A stretch of 64,000 bases of DNA, taken from contig NZ_FNYL01000015.1 in assembly GCF_900109045.1 (NCBI RefSeq), positions 182,212 through 246,211 of the forward strand, in the 5' to 3' direction. Positions 44,174-56,880 of the stretch are shown here, one piece after another. Each line of letters opens with the position of its first letter. The first letter of the stretch is position 1. The notes under the pieces are model-generated. The model saw only the letters and a program-made list of their open reading frames with translations, ran no database searches and was not told the origin of the DNA. Source of the stretch: Dyadobacter sp. SG02. GTDB lineage: Bacteria > Bacteroidota > Bacteroidia > Cytophagales > Spirosomataceae. A program made the translations under genes and the position numbers.

Positions 44174-45511
44174 ATGGAATCCATTTCCCGCAAAACATTC
44201 ATTCAGAGTTCAGGCTTGCTGCTGGCCGGCGAAATACTGGTCAAAAAACCGGGTGCGTTCGCCACCGGCGCGGCGCAACAGACTGAAACAGGCCGCAAGC
44301 CGGTAAAGAAATGGGTACTGAAAAATGTGCGGCTGGAAACGGGTTTTGTATATGAGGACGGCGAGGTAATCGCGACCGAAACAGGCCTTTTCAACGTGGA
44401 GATCGAGGATGGAAAAATCAAGGCCGTGCTTCCCAACGATCCGAAAGCCGACGCAACCGACGCCAAAGGCCAGCTCATGCTCCCGGCGTTCAGGGATATG
44501 CACATTCATTTGGATAAAACATTTTACGGAGGGCCATGGAAAGCGCGGCTCGCAAAAAACCGTTCGGTGAAGGATATGATCGCATTCGAGCAAAAAACTT
44601 TGCCCGAACTGCTGAAAACATCGACTTACCGCGCTGAGAAGATCATTGAACTGCTGCAATCGAAGGGTACCAATTTTGCGCGAAGCCACGTCAATATCGA
44701 GCCGACGTCGAGGCTGGATTCGCTGAAAAACCTGCAAAAAGCGATTGAAAACAAAAAAGATTCCTTCGGAACGGAGCTGGTAGCATTTCCGCAGCACGGG
44801 GTTTTCTATTCGCATTCCGAGCAATTGATGAAAGAAGCCGCCGCGATGGATATCGACTTCATCGGCGGCCTGGACCCCAATGCAATCGACGGGAGCGTGG
44901 AAAAACAGATCGATTTTATCGTCCAACTCGCGCTCGATCATGGGAAAGGCATCGATATCCACCTGCACGAAGGCGGCGAGCCGGGTTTGAAAACGGTGGA
45001 ATACCTGACCCAAAAAGTAGTCGAAAACCCGGCGCTGGCCGGCAAAACATTCCTCAGCCATTGCTTCGTACTCGCAAAACTGGAAAAACCGAAACTGGAA
45101 GAAACCGCCGAAAAACTCGCGCACGCACGGGTAGGCGTAATTTCGACTGTCCCTTTCGGCAGTACCATTATGCCTATTCCTACCCTCTACCGCCACGGCG
45201 TGACCGTCATGACGGGGAACGATAGCATTGTGGATCACTGGAATACATTCGGCTCGGGAAGCGTGTTGCAGAAAGCAAACCTGATGGCACAGCTTTACGG
45301 CCAGTCGACGGAACTGGATTTATCGCGTTGCCTCAAACTGGCGACCTGCGGTATTGTACCGCTCGATGACAAAGGAAAACAGCAATGGCCCAAGGCCGGT
45401 GACGAGGCAAGTGTTGTGTTGGTAGAGGCGAGTTGCTCGGCCGAGGCTGTTGCCCGTATTTCGCCCGTAAAGGCGCTCGTGCATCGCGGGAATGTCGTTT
45501 ATCGGAATTAG
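44174..45511 (+). CDS. amidohydrolase, cytosine-deaminase-like
   Basis: The 445-residue protein opens with a Tat-like segment (ISRKTFIQSSGLLLAG). Metal-site motifs are DMHIHLDKTF (first HxH), HLHEGGEPG, FLSHC and TGNDSIVDHW, in the order of cytosine deaminase and related enzymes. The predicted chemistry is hydrolytic deamination or ring opening of a cyclic nitrogen compound. The signal-like N-terminus suggests a periplasmic location, which is unusual for cytosine deaminases. It is followed by a 10-bp repeat array with no further gene for 335 bp. Confidence 0.83.
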   Translation: MESISRKTFIQSSGLLLAGEILVKKPGAFATGAAQQTETGRKPVKKWVLKNVRLETGFVYEDGEVIATETGLFNVEIEDGKIKAVLPNDPKADATDAKGQLMLPAFRDMHIHLDKTFYGGPWKARLAKNRSVKDMIAFEQKTLPELLKTSTYRAEKIIELLQSKGTNFARSHVNIEPTSRLDSLKNLQKAIENKKDSFGTELVAFPQHGVFYSHSEQLMKEAAAMDIDFIGGLDPNAIDGSVEKQIDFIVQLALDHGKGIDIHLHEGGEPGLKTVEYLTQKVVENPALAGKTFLSHCFVLAKLEKPKLEETAEKLAHARVGVISTVPFGSTIMPIPTLYRHGVTVMTGNDSIVDHWNTFGSGSVLQKANLMAQLYGQSTELDLSRCLKLATCGIVPLDDKGKQQWPKAGDEASVVLVEASCSAEAVARISPVKALVHRGNVVYRN

Positions 45512-45730
45512 GTCATTTGTGGTCAGGTGTGGTCAAGTGTGGTCAGGTATGGTCAGGCGTGGTCAAGAGTGGTCAAGAGTGGTCAGGTATGGTCAGGTGT
45601 TGTCAAGTGTGGTGAAGGAGTTTAATGACCATATCTGACTATTCCTGACCATATCTGACTATTCCTGACCATACCTGACTATTCCTGACCATACCTGACC
45701 AAACCTGACTACGCCTGACCATACCTGACA
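45511..45730. repeat. 10-bp tandem array arranged as a giant inverted repeat
   Basis: From 45511 to 45620, units of consensus GGTCAGGTGT repeat in a strict 10-bp phase (11 units). From 45621 to 45730 the units become ATACCTGACC/ATTCCTGACC, the reverse complement of the first half, again in 10-bp phase (11 units). A 10-bp step cannot be coding in one frame. The whole may fold as a long imperfect hairpin or act as an array of helically phased sites. Together with the flanking sequence it makes up the 335 bp between the amidohydrolase and DUF6055-like genes; nothing else was found there. Confidence 0.9.
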
Positions 45731-45846
45731 TTACTGGATATTAACCACTCCGTTACCATTTTTAGCAGGATCGGCGCAAGATCGGGCAAGTGTATTTCAA
45801 AGGATATATTTTGCAATATCATCCTGAATCCCAAGCTAAACCGGTC

Positions 45847-47175
45847 ATGAAACGCCACCTTCTCCTGACATTTGCATTTATTGGAATACTGCTGTTCCTA
45901 ACACATTCACGCAGCGTCGCGCAGACCAAAGAACTCTACATTCCCGCCAAAGCCATGCGGGTGCCGGACGGCAACGATTACAACAGCGAAGAAAGCGAGT
46001 TCAGCTACAAACGGATGGTGCAATCGGACAATATCGCGATCTTTTGGCATAAAGAGTTTGGTCAAGACCCGATGACGAACCCGGATTCCACCCGGCGTTT
46101 CGACGTGCAGAAGGCATTGCGCGAATGTGAGCGGTTTTATGATTATTATGTCAATGATCTGAAAATTGTTCAAAAAGGCAAGTCGCTTACCGACCAATAC
46201 AAGATGATCCTCTACGTGATCGGCGGCAAGGAGCAGACCGCTTTCGGCGGGGGCGTCGAGAACAAGATCGGTATACTTTGGACGCCGGCGGTGCGGATGT
46301 CGAAAGCGCCTTACGGGGCCCTCGCGCATGAGCTCGGGCACGCGTTCCAGTACATGTCGCGCTCGGACGCGAAGACGGGCCCGCGTGGGCCGGTCATGGA
46401 AATGTCGGCCCAGTATATGCTGTGGCAGGTGTATCCCGAGTGGATGACTTTCGAGAACTACCACTTCGTGAGCTACCTCAAAAAGACGCATTTTGCATTC
46501 CTGCATCCGCAGAACATGTACCACTCGCCGTATGTGCTCGAATACTGGTCGGAGAAACACGGCAAGGAGTTTTTTGGCACGTTATGCCGCTCCACACAGG
46601 AAGGCGAAGACCCCGTAACGACCTACAAAAGGCTCAATAACCTCAGCCAGGAGGCATTCAACGACGAGATGTTCGAAGCGGCCAGCCGATTTATGACCTG
46701 GGACCTGAAAAGGGTCGAAAAAGTGGCGGCGCCTTATGCCGACAAACATTCCACCAAACTCACCGCCATTGGAAATGGCTGGTACCAGGTCGATTCGTCG
46801 AATGCGCCGCAAAACTACGGGTACAATGGCATTCAGCTCGCCGTTCCGGCGAAGGGCGCAACGGTAACCGTCGATTTCGAAGGCATTGCGGGCGCGAAAG
46901 GATACAGCGATGTAAAAACCGACAAAGCAGGCTGGCGTTATGGTTTTGTAGCGCATACCAAAGATGGTAAGCGCGTTTACGGGAAAGTCTCGCGCGAAGC
47001 GAAGGGCAAGGCGACATTCAAGTTACCCAAAGACACGCAATACCTCTGGTTCGTGGTGAGCGGTGCGCCTGCCGAGCATTGGCCGGTTGCATTCGGGCGG
47101 CAGGCGGCCCAGCAGAAGGAAGAGCAGTGGCCGTACCGGATCAAGCTGACGGGTGCAACGCTGGCTGAAAAGTAG
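45847..47175 (+). CDS. DUF6055-like secreted zincin metalloprotease
   Basis: I choose ATG 45847 (MKRHLLLTFAF), giving 442 residues with a signal peptide ending SVAQ; the frame reaching back to 45790 gives an unlikely leader. The sequence has a zincin motif HELGHAFQ at about residues 161-168 in YGALAHELGHAFQYM, and a C-terminal beta-rich region after about residue 310. The overall pattern matches DUF6055 proteins of Bacteroidota, whose substrate is unknown. It is preceded by the 10-bp repeat array and followed 75 bp later by a dipeptidase on the same strand. Confidence 0.8.
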   Translation: MKRHLLLTFAFIGILLFLTHSRSVAQTKELYIPAKAMRVPDGNDYNSEESEFSYKRMVQSDNIAIFWHKEFGQDPMTNPDSTRRFDVQKALRECERFYDYYVNDLKIVQKGKSLTDQYKMILYVIGGKEQTAFGGGVENKIGILWTPAVRMSKAPYGALAHELGHAFQYMSRSDAKTGPRGPVMEMSAQYMLWQVYPEWMTFENYHFVSYLKKTHFAFLHPQNMYHSPYVLEYWSEKHGKEFFGTLCRSTQEGEDPVTTYKRLNNLSQEAFNDEMFEAASRFMTWDLKRVEKVAAPYADKHSTKLTAIGNGWYQVDSSNAPQNYGYNGIQLAVPAKGATVTVDFEGIAGAKGYSDVKTDKAGWRYGFVAHTKDGKRVYGKVSREAKGKATFKLPKDTQYLWFVVSGAPAEHWPVAFGRQAAQQKEEQWPYRIKLTGATLAEK

Positions 47176-47250
47176 CGCCCTGCAACGAATTGATATTGGT
47201 AAACGTACTGCCCTTGAATAATCAGGCCGCGGCCAATATCTATACCCGAT

Positions 47251-48411
47251 ATGCAAAGCATTTTCCAGTCCTACTCCAGAAGACAATTTCTCACGACAGC
47301 CGCCGGCGCAAGCGGCGCATTCCTGCTACATCCCCTTTTTGCCAGACAAACAGAGGACATTGACCCGCGCATTGCGGCCATTGTCGCAAAAACCATCGGT
47401 ATCGACACTCATAACCACATCGATGTACCGCTTAACGCCCCGGAGCTACCGGGACCGGCCATCGACCTCGCCGGTGAATTGAAGAACTCGGGACTGACTG
47501 CCGTTTGCATGACATTTGCCGTCGATTACCAGAAACTCGTCAATCCCGGTGATGCCTACAACCGGTTTGTCAGCGGCCTGGACGCGATGGATAAGGCATT
47601 GAAGGACAATAAAATCAAACGTGCTTTCAACCTTTCGGACCTTAAAATTGCACGCCAAAAACATCATCCGACCGTCATTCAGTCGGTAGAAGGAGCGCAT
47701 TTCCTGGAAGGGAAACTCGACAGGCTTGCGGGCGCGTACGAGCGCGGGCTGCGCCACCTGGGTTTGTTGCACGACAACGACGCCTCTGTACCGCTGGGCG
47801 ATATTTATACCAAAACTCCGCAATGGGGTGGCCTGACGGCCTTCGGCGCCGATGTGATCCGGGAATGCAACAGGCAGGGTATTCTTGTAGACCTTGCCCA
47901 TGCAAGTAACGCCACCATCGATGCGGCGCTCAAAGTGGCGACCAAACCCGTCCTCATTTCCCACACCGGCCTCGATACCCAACCCGGCCAAAATGAACGA
48001 ATGGCCCAAATGATGAAACCGAGGCTGATCAGCAAAGAACAGTCGAAGATCGTTGCCGACGCAGGCGGAGTGATAGGGGTATGGACGCATCTTGCGGAGA
48101 CTCCGATCGAATTTGCGGCCAATGTGCGGGCGCTCGTCGAGATTATCGGCGCGGACCACGTCGCCATTGGCACGGATACCAAGCTGACCCCGGCATACCG
48201 GTCGCCGAATGCACCCAATCGCGGTGCTGGCGGGCAAGCGCAGCAGGGCGTCCGCGCGGGCGAGCGCACGAACTTCGCCTGGGCCGATCAGAAAACAGGC
48301 TTTTACTATACCGTTGTGGAAGCTTTGCTCAAAGCGGGTTTTAATGAACAGGAAATAGGCAAAATCGGCGGCGGGAATTATTGCCGGCTGTTCGACGCGG
48401 CTACTGCGTGA
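47251..48411 (+). CDS. M19 family membrane-type dipeptidase
   Basis: The 386-residue protein has a Tat-like signal (SRRQFLTTAAGASGAFLL) and the M19 fold: DTHNHIDVPL near residue 50, QSVEGAHFL (metal-bridging glutamate), VDLAHAS, ISHTG and HVAIGTDTKL. In renal dipeptidase the first motif is H-x-D; here it is HNH, so the aspartate ligand is replaced by histidine. Predicted role is hydrolysis of dipeptides in the periplasm. It is co-directional with the DUF6055-like protease, a possible functional partner. Confidence 0.88.
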   Translation: MQSIFQSYSRRQFLTTAAGASGAFLLHPLFARQTEDIDPRIAAIVAKTIGIDTHNHIDVPLNAPELPGPAIDLAGELKNSGLTAVCMTFAVDYQKLVNPGDAYNRFVSGLDAMDKALKDNKIKRAFNLSDLKIARQKHHPTVIQSVEGAHFLEGKLDRLAGAYERGLRHLGLLHDNDASVPLGDIYTKTPQWGGLTAFGADVIRECNRQGILVDLAHASNATIDAALKVATKPVLISHTGLDTQPGQNERMAQMMKPRLISKEQSKIVADAGGVIGVWTHLAETPIEFAANVRALVEIIGADHVAIGTDTKLTPAYRSPNAPNRGAGGQAQQGVRAGERTNFAWADQKTGFYYTVVEALLKAGFNEQEIGKIGGGNYCRLFDAATA

Positions 48412-48433
48412 GTACCCTTTGTGATAAAGCGCC

Positions 48434-50083
48434 CTATTTCCAGATGGATTCCGAGGTGTAAATTTCCAGGTTCTTCACCTCAATGCGGTTACCCCAGAAA
48501 TTGAGCACGTCTTTCGCGTCCGAAGCCGGTTTGCGTTGCAGTGAATAGGAATAGGCACCATGATCGATAAATACCTCGACGGTTGTGCGGTCTACATAAA
48601 TATCCGCGGTGATTTCCATGCTGGTCATATCCTCGGGCGAATAGAACACGCCGTTGACGAGGTTGGAATTCATGTCGTAATCCAGTATCCGCTGGCCGAA
48701 GAGCGAGAGTCCGGCGCTGGTGGCGTGCGAGAGTTTGAGGGTCGTTTTAATGCGAAACTGATCGGGCGATGGTAGCGATTTCAGTTTCGCATTGGCCTCC
48801 TCGGCCGGCAGTGCCGACCATTGCCCTACTCTTTTGAAAAGCGGTTCGGTTTCTTTCACCGGTTTGCTGGTCAGTCGCAGGCCGTTTTTAGTAGTCCGGA
48901 GCTGCAATTCGGTAGGAAGCAGCATCATACCATTGAACGGCATACCCGCATGTGATACCCGGCCCCAGCCGATTTGAATGCGGCGCGGGTCGGTTTCGGG
49001 CATATTGGTGAAAGTCTGCGCGGCGTAAATGCTGCCGGTTGTATAGTAATGCTTGCCTGATTCCGGTTTGAAGGTTTTTCCATCAAATGAACCGATCATA
49101 TAGCTGGCCGAAGCACCGTACATCACCCATTTGGTTTTGCTTTTATCGCCGTCTATGGGCAGTTCGAACAGGTCGGGGCATTCCCAGAAGCCGGTCAGAT
49201 GGCTTTGGAATTGCCATTCTTTCAGGTTTTGGGAGGTATAAATAGAATGGCCGTCGCGCTCGTTGAGCACCATGACCCAATGCTTGCCGGGCTTGTACCA
49301 GAACACCCGCGGGTCGCGCGTGTCTTTGCTGTTCCATTTGGCTTTCGAGTCGATCAGCGGGTTTTTGCCGTATTTGGTCCAGGTACGGCCTTTGTCGAGG
49401 CTGTATGCCATGCATTGCACCTGCTTTTCAGGGTTATCAACCGTGAAGAAGGCGACCATAGCGGGTGCATTTCCTTTGTTGAAACCGGCGGTATTCTCAT
49501 AATCGATGACGGTCGAGCCAGAGAACATCGTACCCATTTCATCGGGCATCAGCGCCGTCGGCAGCTCCTGCCAGTGCACCATATCCTTGCTCACGGCATG
49601 TCCCCACGACATATTTTCCCATTCGCATTCGTAGGGGTTATGCTGGTAAAAAAGATGGTATTCACCTTCGTAGAAAATCATCCCGTTCGGATCGTTGATC
49701 CAGCCGCGACGGGTGGTGAAATGGTATTGCGGGCGGTTCCGCTCGCGGTATACCGAGTCCTCGCCTGAGAAACGATCGTCCTGGAATATCTTCGTAAGGC
49801 CATCCTGCTTGCCGTCGTAGCTGATGGAGACGGTTTTCCCCTGTAATGCGGTAACATCGCAAAACACCCAGTAATCGGGCTTACCCGATGCGAGCCGTAT
49901 TTTGAACGACCGTTCCGGTTTACCATTCACATTGAAATGCATTACCGCCCGGTCGTCGCTTTGGGATACGGGCAGGTTCAGGTACCGTTTGGAAATGGTA
50001 ATGGAAGTATTTTGTGCAAAAAGCAACTGGCTCCCGCACGCACATGCGAACGCGAGGGCAATGGATCTGAGTTTCGGTTTCAT
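48434..50083 (-). CDS. GH32 fructan hydrolase (levanase/inulinase type)
   Basis: I choose ATG 50083, giving 549 residues with a signal peptide ending LLFAQ. An N-terminal beta-domain of the type found on Bacteroidota GH32 enzymes (about 20-110) precedes the five-bladed propeller. The catalytic signature is complete: WINDPNG (nucleophile D131), TRDPRVFW (transition-state stabiliser) and FWECPDLF (acid/base). A C-terminal beta-sandwich ends the protein. It should act on levan, inulin or sucrose. No SusC/SusD pair or sugar transporter is adjacent, so it may serve another locus. Confidence 0.93.
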   Translation of the reverse strand: MKPKLRSIALAFACACGSQLLFAQNTSITISKRYLNLPVSQSDDRAVMHFNVNGKPERSFKIRLASGKPDYWVFCDVTALQGKTVSISYDGKQDGLTKIFQDDRFSGEDSVYRERNRPQYHFTTRRGWINDPNGMIFYEGEYHLFYQHNPYECEWENMSWGHAVSKDMVHWQELPTALMPDEMGTMFSGSTVIDYENTAGFNKGNAPAMVAFFTVDNPEKQVQCMAYSLDKGRTWTKYGKNPLIDSKAKWNSKDTRDPRVFWYKPGKHWVMVLNERDGHSIYTSQNLKEWQFQSHLTGFWECPDLFELPIDGDKSKTKWVMYGASASYMIGSFDGKTFKPESGKHYYTTGSIYAAQTFTNMPETDPRRIQIGWGRVSHAGMPFNGMMLLPTELQLRTTKNGLRLTSKPVKETEPLFKRVGQWSALPAEEANAKLKSLPSPDQFRIKTTLKLSHATSAGLSLFGQRILDYDMNSNLVNGVFYSPEDMTSMEITADIYVDRTTVEVFIDHGAYSYSLQRKPASDAKDVLNFWGNRIEVKNLEIYTSESIWK

Positions 50084-50162
50084 CGGAATGTAAGTAGTCA
50101 CCTCAATGAAGCACATTTCCCATGAATTTTACTTGACAAAACCCAAAGCCCTTCCCCGGCCG

Positions 50163-51635
50163 CTAGGCGATCAAACCCTGGATAACCTTGCCGTGCACAT
50201 CGGTAAGCCGGTACCGTCGCCCCTGATGTTTGAATATCAGCTTCTCGTGATCCAACCCGAAAAGATGCAGCAATGTCGCCTGGAAATCATGCACATGCAC
50301 ACCGTCTTTCACAACATTGTAACTGAATTCGTCAGTTTCGCCGTAGACCTGGCCGGTTTTAATGCCGCCGCCTGTCATCCACATCGAAAAACAGCCCGGG
50401 TGGTGGTCGCGGCCGTAATTATCGGCCGTAAGTTTGCCCTGCGAAAAACTGGTGCGACCAAATTCGCCGCCCCAGACCACAAGCGTATCTTCGAGTAACC
50501 CGCGCTGTTTGAGGTCCTTCACCAATGCAGCCGACGCCTGATCGACGTCCCTGGCCTGTTTGGCGATGTTTTTAGGTAAATCGCCATGCTGGTCCCACCC
50601 CATGTGGTAGAGCTGGATAAATTTCACATCGCGCTCGGCCATACGCCGCGCGAGCAGGCAATTGGCCGCGAAACTGCCCGGCCTACGGGCATCTTCCCCG
50701 TACATTTTGTAAATATATTCCGGCTCGTCGGAGGTATTCAGCGCGTCGGGCACGGACGTCTGCATCTTATACGCCATTTCGTACTGGCTGATCTTCGACT
50801 GTATTTCCGGATCGCCCCAGAGCGTATACTGGTGCTCGTTCAGTTCCTTAATGCGGTCCAATGCGCGGCGGCGGTCTTCCTTGTGCACGCCGTACGGGTT
50901 TTGCAGGTAAAGTACCGGATCTTTCCCCGCCCGGAGCTGCACGCCCTGGTGGTGCGACGCCAGAAAGCCATTGGCCCACGCAGCCGTGCTCAATGGCTGA
51001 TCACCGCTTACACCCTTGGAAATCAATACCATAAAATGCGGCAGGTTCTGATTATCGGAGCCGAGCCCATAGCTCAGCCACGAGCCCATCGACGGACGAC
51101 CACTTTGCTGCGAGCCGGTTTGCACGAACATGACCGCCGGCTCATGGTTGATCGCCTCCGTAAATACCGACTTCACAATGCACAGATCGTCGACGATACC
51201 CGCCGTGTAAGGCAAAAGTTCGCTCACCCACGCGCCCGACTGCCCGTATTGTTTGAAATCATAGATCGATTTGACCAATGGAAAAGTCGACTGCCCGGCC
51301 ACCATCCCCGAGTTCCGCTGCGTCGATTTGATTGAATCCGGGATTTCCTGGCCATGCCATTTGGCTAATGCAGGCTTGTAATCGAATGTTTCCAGCTGCG
51401 AAGGGCCGCCGCTTTGGAACAGGTAAATGATGCGCTTCGCTTTCGGTGAAAAATGCGGCCCGCGGATGAACGGCGCTACCGCCGATTCCGCATTCGCTGC
51501 CTCCCGTGCACGCGCACCGGGCGAGGTACCAGCCTGCAAAATGCTCGAAAGCGCGATGGAACCGAAGCCGAGACCTGCCTTGGTAAGAAAATCCCGCCGG
51601 TTGAGTTGTGTCAATACCTTTTTCAAATCTTCCAT
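50163..51635 (-). CDS. DUF1501 family protein with Tat signal
   Basis: The 490-residue protein has a Tat signal (LNRRDFLTKAGLGFGSIA). The DUF1501 fold is related to sulfatase/alkaline phosphatase proteins: RIIYLFQSGGPSQLETFDYKP, LYHMGWDQHGD, VVWGGEFGRTSFSQG and GRDHHPGCFSMWMTGGGIK. The function is not known biochemically. The gene lies 7 bp after the DUF1549/DUF1553 gene on the same strand. That pairing is very common in Planctomycetes and in some Bacteroidota, so the two products are likely to work together. Confidence 0.92.
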   Translation of the reverse strand: MEDLKKVLTQLNRRDFLTKAGLGFGSIALSSILQAGTSPGARAREAANAESAVAPFIRGPHFSPKAKRIIYLFQSGGPSQLETFDYKPALAKWHGQEIPDSIKSTQRNSGMVAGQSTFPLVKSIYDFKQYGQSGAWVSELLPYTAGIVDDLCIVKSVFTEAINHEPAVMFVQTGSQQSGRPSMGSWLSYGLGSDNQNLPHFMVLISKGVSGDQPLSTAAWANGFLASHHQGVQLRAGKDPVLYLQNPYGVHKEDRRRALDRIKELNEHQYTLWGDPEIQSKISQYEMAYKMQTSVPDALNTSDEPEYIYKMYGEDARRPGSFAANCLLARRMAERDVKFIQLYHMGWDQHGDLPKNIAKQARDVDQASAALVKDLKQRGLLEDTLVVWGGEFGRTSFSQGKLTADNYGRDHHPGCFSMWMTGGGIKTGQVYGETDEFSYNVVKDGVHVHDFQATLLHLFGLDHEKLIFKHQGRRYRLTDVHGKVIQGLIA

Positions 51636-51642
51636 AATCCTG

Positions 51643-54939
<3,297 letters not shown>

Positions 54940-55056
54940 GGATTTCCTGTCTTAACACACCTCTCGGATGTTAAAAGCCGGAACACCCTATTTCTTAGTC
55001 ATTTATTGCAATTAAAGTTTTTAATTCAATTTTTCCGATATCACCGCAGGGCTACT

Positions 55057-56055
55057 TTATTTCCTTTGCAGCACCCACACATCCCCCTTCCAGACCGGAT
55101 CGGCGCCGGTGTGCTTGCCGCTGAAAATCCATACCTGATCCCGGAATACGACGCTGTTGCCCCCGCTGCGGACGCTCCACGGCGCATGTTCGGCGTGACG
55201 GAACCAGTCCTTGCCGTCCGCCGAAAACCAGACGTCGTTCAATGCACCTTTGTGGTGGTCGGGATTGAGGTCGCGGCCGCCAAATACCCACAGCCTGCCG
55301 TCGAATGCGTGCACGCCCATATCGAAGCGCTTCTTCCAGCCGGCTTCGGCCGTGAGCTGCGTCCAGTTCTTGCCATCGGCCGAACGCCACACATCGGCCA
55401 TTCCCTGCGCGCCTACCATGTAAAGCGTGTCGCGCAGTACCACCATTTGCGGCGAGTCGCGCGGCGACCAGGGCGCCCGGGCTACTTCCTGCGTCCATTT
55501 CAGACCGTCGGCCGACGACCATACGTCATTTTTCATTTCCAGCGATTCGAAATCCCGCGAGATCCGGGAAGTACCGCCAAAGAGCCACAATTTGTTTTTA
55601 AACACAACCAATGCGTGCCCTTTTCGTGGCCCCCATGCTCCGTTGCCTGCCTTCTGCCATTCGGAACCATCGCCGGAACTCCATATTTCATTCGTCAGTT
55701 CGCGCTCCTGGTAACGCATTCCCCCTGTCTGCCAGAGCTTGTCTTTGAAATAAATCCCTGAAATGTAGATGCGTTCGCCCCAGTCGTTCTTGGCGTGGCG
55801 TGTCCACGTAACACCGTCAGACGACGACCAGGCCGCTTTTTGCCCGGCCATCCAAAGTTTACCGCCAAATGCCACGTGTGGCACGAGGCCCATCGGGTAG
55901 GTACCGGATTTCCATTCGTACTGGTGCGTGCCGCTTCCTGCCGGGAGCAGTTCTTTCCACGCATAGGCGGGCTTTAACGGCGCGGGCTCGCGTGTGAAGC
56001 AGGCCAATATCGATATCAGGAAGGTGATTATCAGCCAATTTCTCGTCGTTTTCAT
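55057..56055 (-). CDS. Kelch-like repeat lipoprotein
   Basis: The 332-residue protein has a lipoprotein signal (ILAC, C19). It carries about five or six repeats of the type V-x-F-x-x-K-L-W-x-x-G-G followed by WSSxDGxxW, for example NKLWLFGGTSRISRD and GRLWVFGGRDLNPD. This is the pattern of a beta-propeller of Kelch type. No catalytic residues are recognisable. It probably binds glycan or protein on the cell surface. It lies upstream of, and co-directional with, the DUF1553 gene but with a 117-bp gap. Confidence 0.8.
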   Translation of the reverse strand: MKTTRNWLIITFLISILACFTREPAPLKPAYAWKELLPAGSGTHQYEWKSGTYPMGLVPHVAFGGKLWMAGQKAAWSSSDGVTWTRHAKNDWGERIYISGIYFKDKLWQTGGMRYQERELTNEIWSSGDGSEWQKAGNGAWGPRKGHALVVFKNKLWLFGGTSRISRDFESLEMKNDVWSSADGLKWTQEVARAPWSPRDSPQMVVLRDTLYMVGAQGMADVWRSADGKNWTQLTAEAGWKKRFDMGVHAFDGRLWVFGGRDLNPDHHKGALNDVWFSADGKDWFRHAEHAPWSVRSGGNSVVFRDQVWIFSGKHTGADPVWKGDVWVLQRK

Positions 56056-56173
56056 AGCATTGCTTTTTAGGTGATAAGCAAAGGAAATGAAATGCCTGCT
56101 TCCCGAAAAATAATGTAGATGAACCGCTGAAAATGTAGACCAAGGAAGGTCCCGCCGAGCCGGGTGTACCGGT

Positions 56174-56764
56174 TTACTTTTCCAGGATCCCCTTTTCGAC
56201 GCTTTCGTTGATCAACCCTTCGGCAAAAGCCCAAAGCGTCTCCGATCCGTCTTTGATCACCTTTTTCTTTTCGTAAACCTTCTCGTATTTCACCCCGAAT
56301 TCCTTCCAGGTACCGCCGTTGTTGGAGCTGTTTTGAAGGAGTGGTTCCAGGCGGTCCATAGATCTCGCAAATTTGGCTTCGCTCGTCTCCCCTGCCTCGA
56401 ATTCCTCCCAAACGGCGATCAGTTCGGCAGCCTGTTCCGCGGGTAACAGCCCGAAAATCCGGTTTGCTGCGAGGCGCTCGTCGTCTGTATTAGTATGACT
56501 TTTCTGGGTATCGTAGATGAACGTATCGCCGGCGTCGATCTCGACGATATCGTGTATGAGCACCATTTTCACAACTTTAAGCACATCGACCGGAACATTG
56601 GAATGCCCGGCCAGCACGATGGCCATGACCGCGAGGTGCCAGCTGTGCTCCGCGTCGTTTTCGTTCCGGTCGCTGTTGAAGAGCCTGGTTTTTCTTTGAA
56701 TGTATTTGAGCTTGTCTATTTCTTTTACAAACTCGATCTGTTTCAGAATGTTATTTAAATCCAT
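56174..56764 (-). CDS. HD-domain phosphohydrolase (YfbR/HDDC2-like)
   Basis: I choose ATG 56764 (MDLNNILKQIEF), giving 196 residues; the longer frame to 56848 is not conserved-looking. The HD signature is present: AEHSWHLA (first His), then LIHDIVEIDAGDTF (HD pair) and a later aspartate in ARSMDRLEPL. This pattern matches 5'-deoxynucleotidases of the YfbR/HDDC2 group, which act on dNMPs. The protein is cytoplasmic and seems independent of the neighbouring surface-protein genes. Confidence 0.87.
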   Translation of the reverse strand: MDLNNILKQIEFVKEIDKLKYIQRKTRLFNSDRNENDAEHSWHLAVMAIVLAGHSNVPVDVLKVVKMVLIHDIVEIDAGDTFIYDTQKSHTNTDDERLAANRIFGLLPAEQAAELIAVWEEFEAGETSEAKFARSMDRLEPLLQNSSNNGGTWKEFGVKYEKVYEKKKVIKDGSETLWAFAEGLINESVEKGILEK

Positions 56765-56880
56765 TGCCTCTTGCCTTATAGTTTCAGATGGCAAAATTAC
56801 GAGGCATTCCACTAAAAACGAGTAAAAATGCGGAAACTTCCGTTGCATTTTTACTTCACCAGGGTGTCCGGAAATGTTAC

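Noticed and set aside
44210..45238. 342-codon minus-strand frame opposite the amidohydrolase
   Set aside because: Antisense shadow; the plus-strand frame has all metal motifs.
45433..45615. 60-codon frame over the start of the 10-bp repeat array
   Set aside because: It overlaps the end of the amidohydrolase in another frame and then reads repeat units whose 10-bp period breaks any codon pattern.
45511..45730. CRISPR array
   Set aside because: Units are 10 bp with no spacers, the second half is inverted, and no cas genes are in the window.
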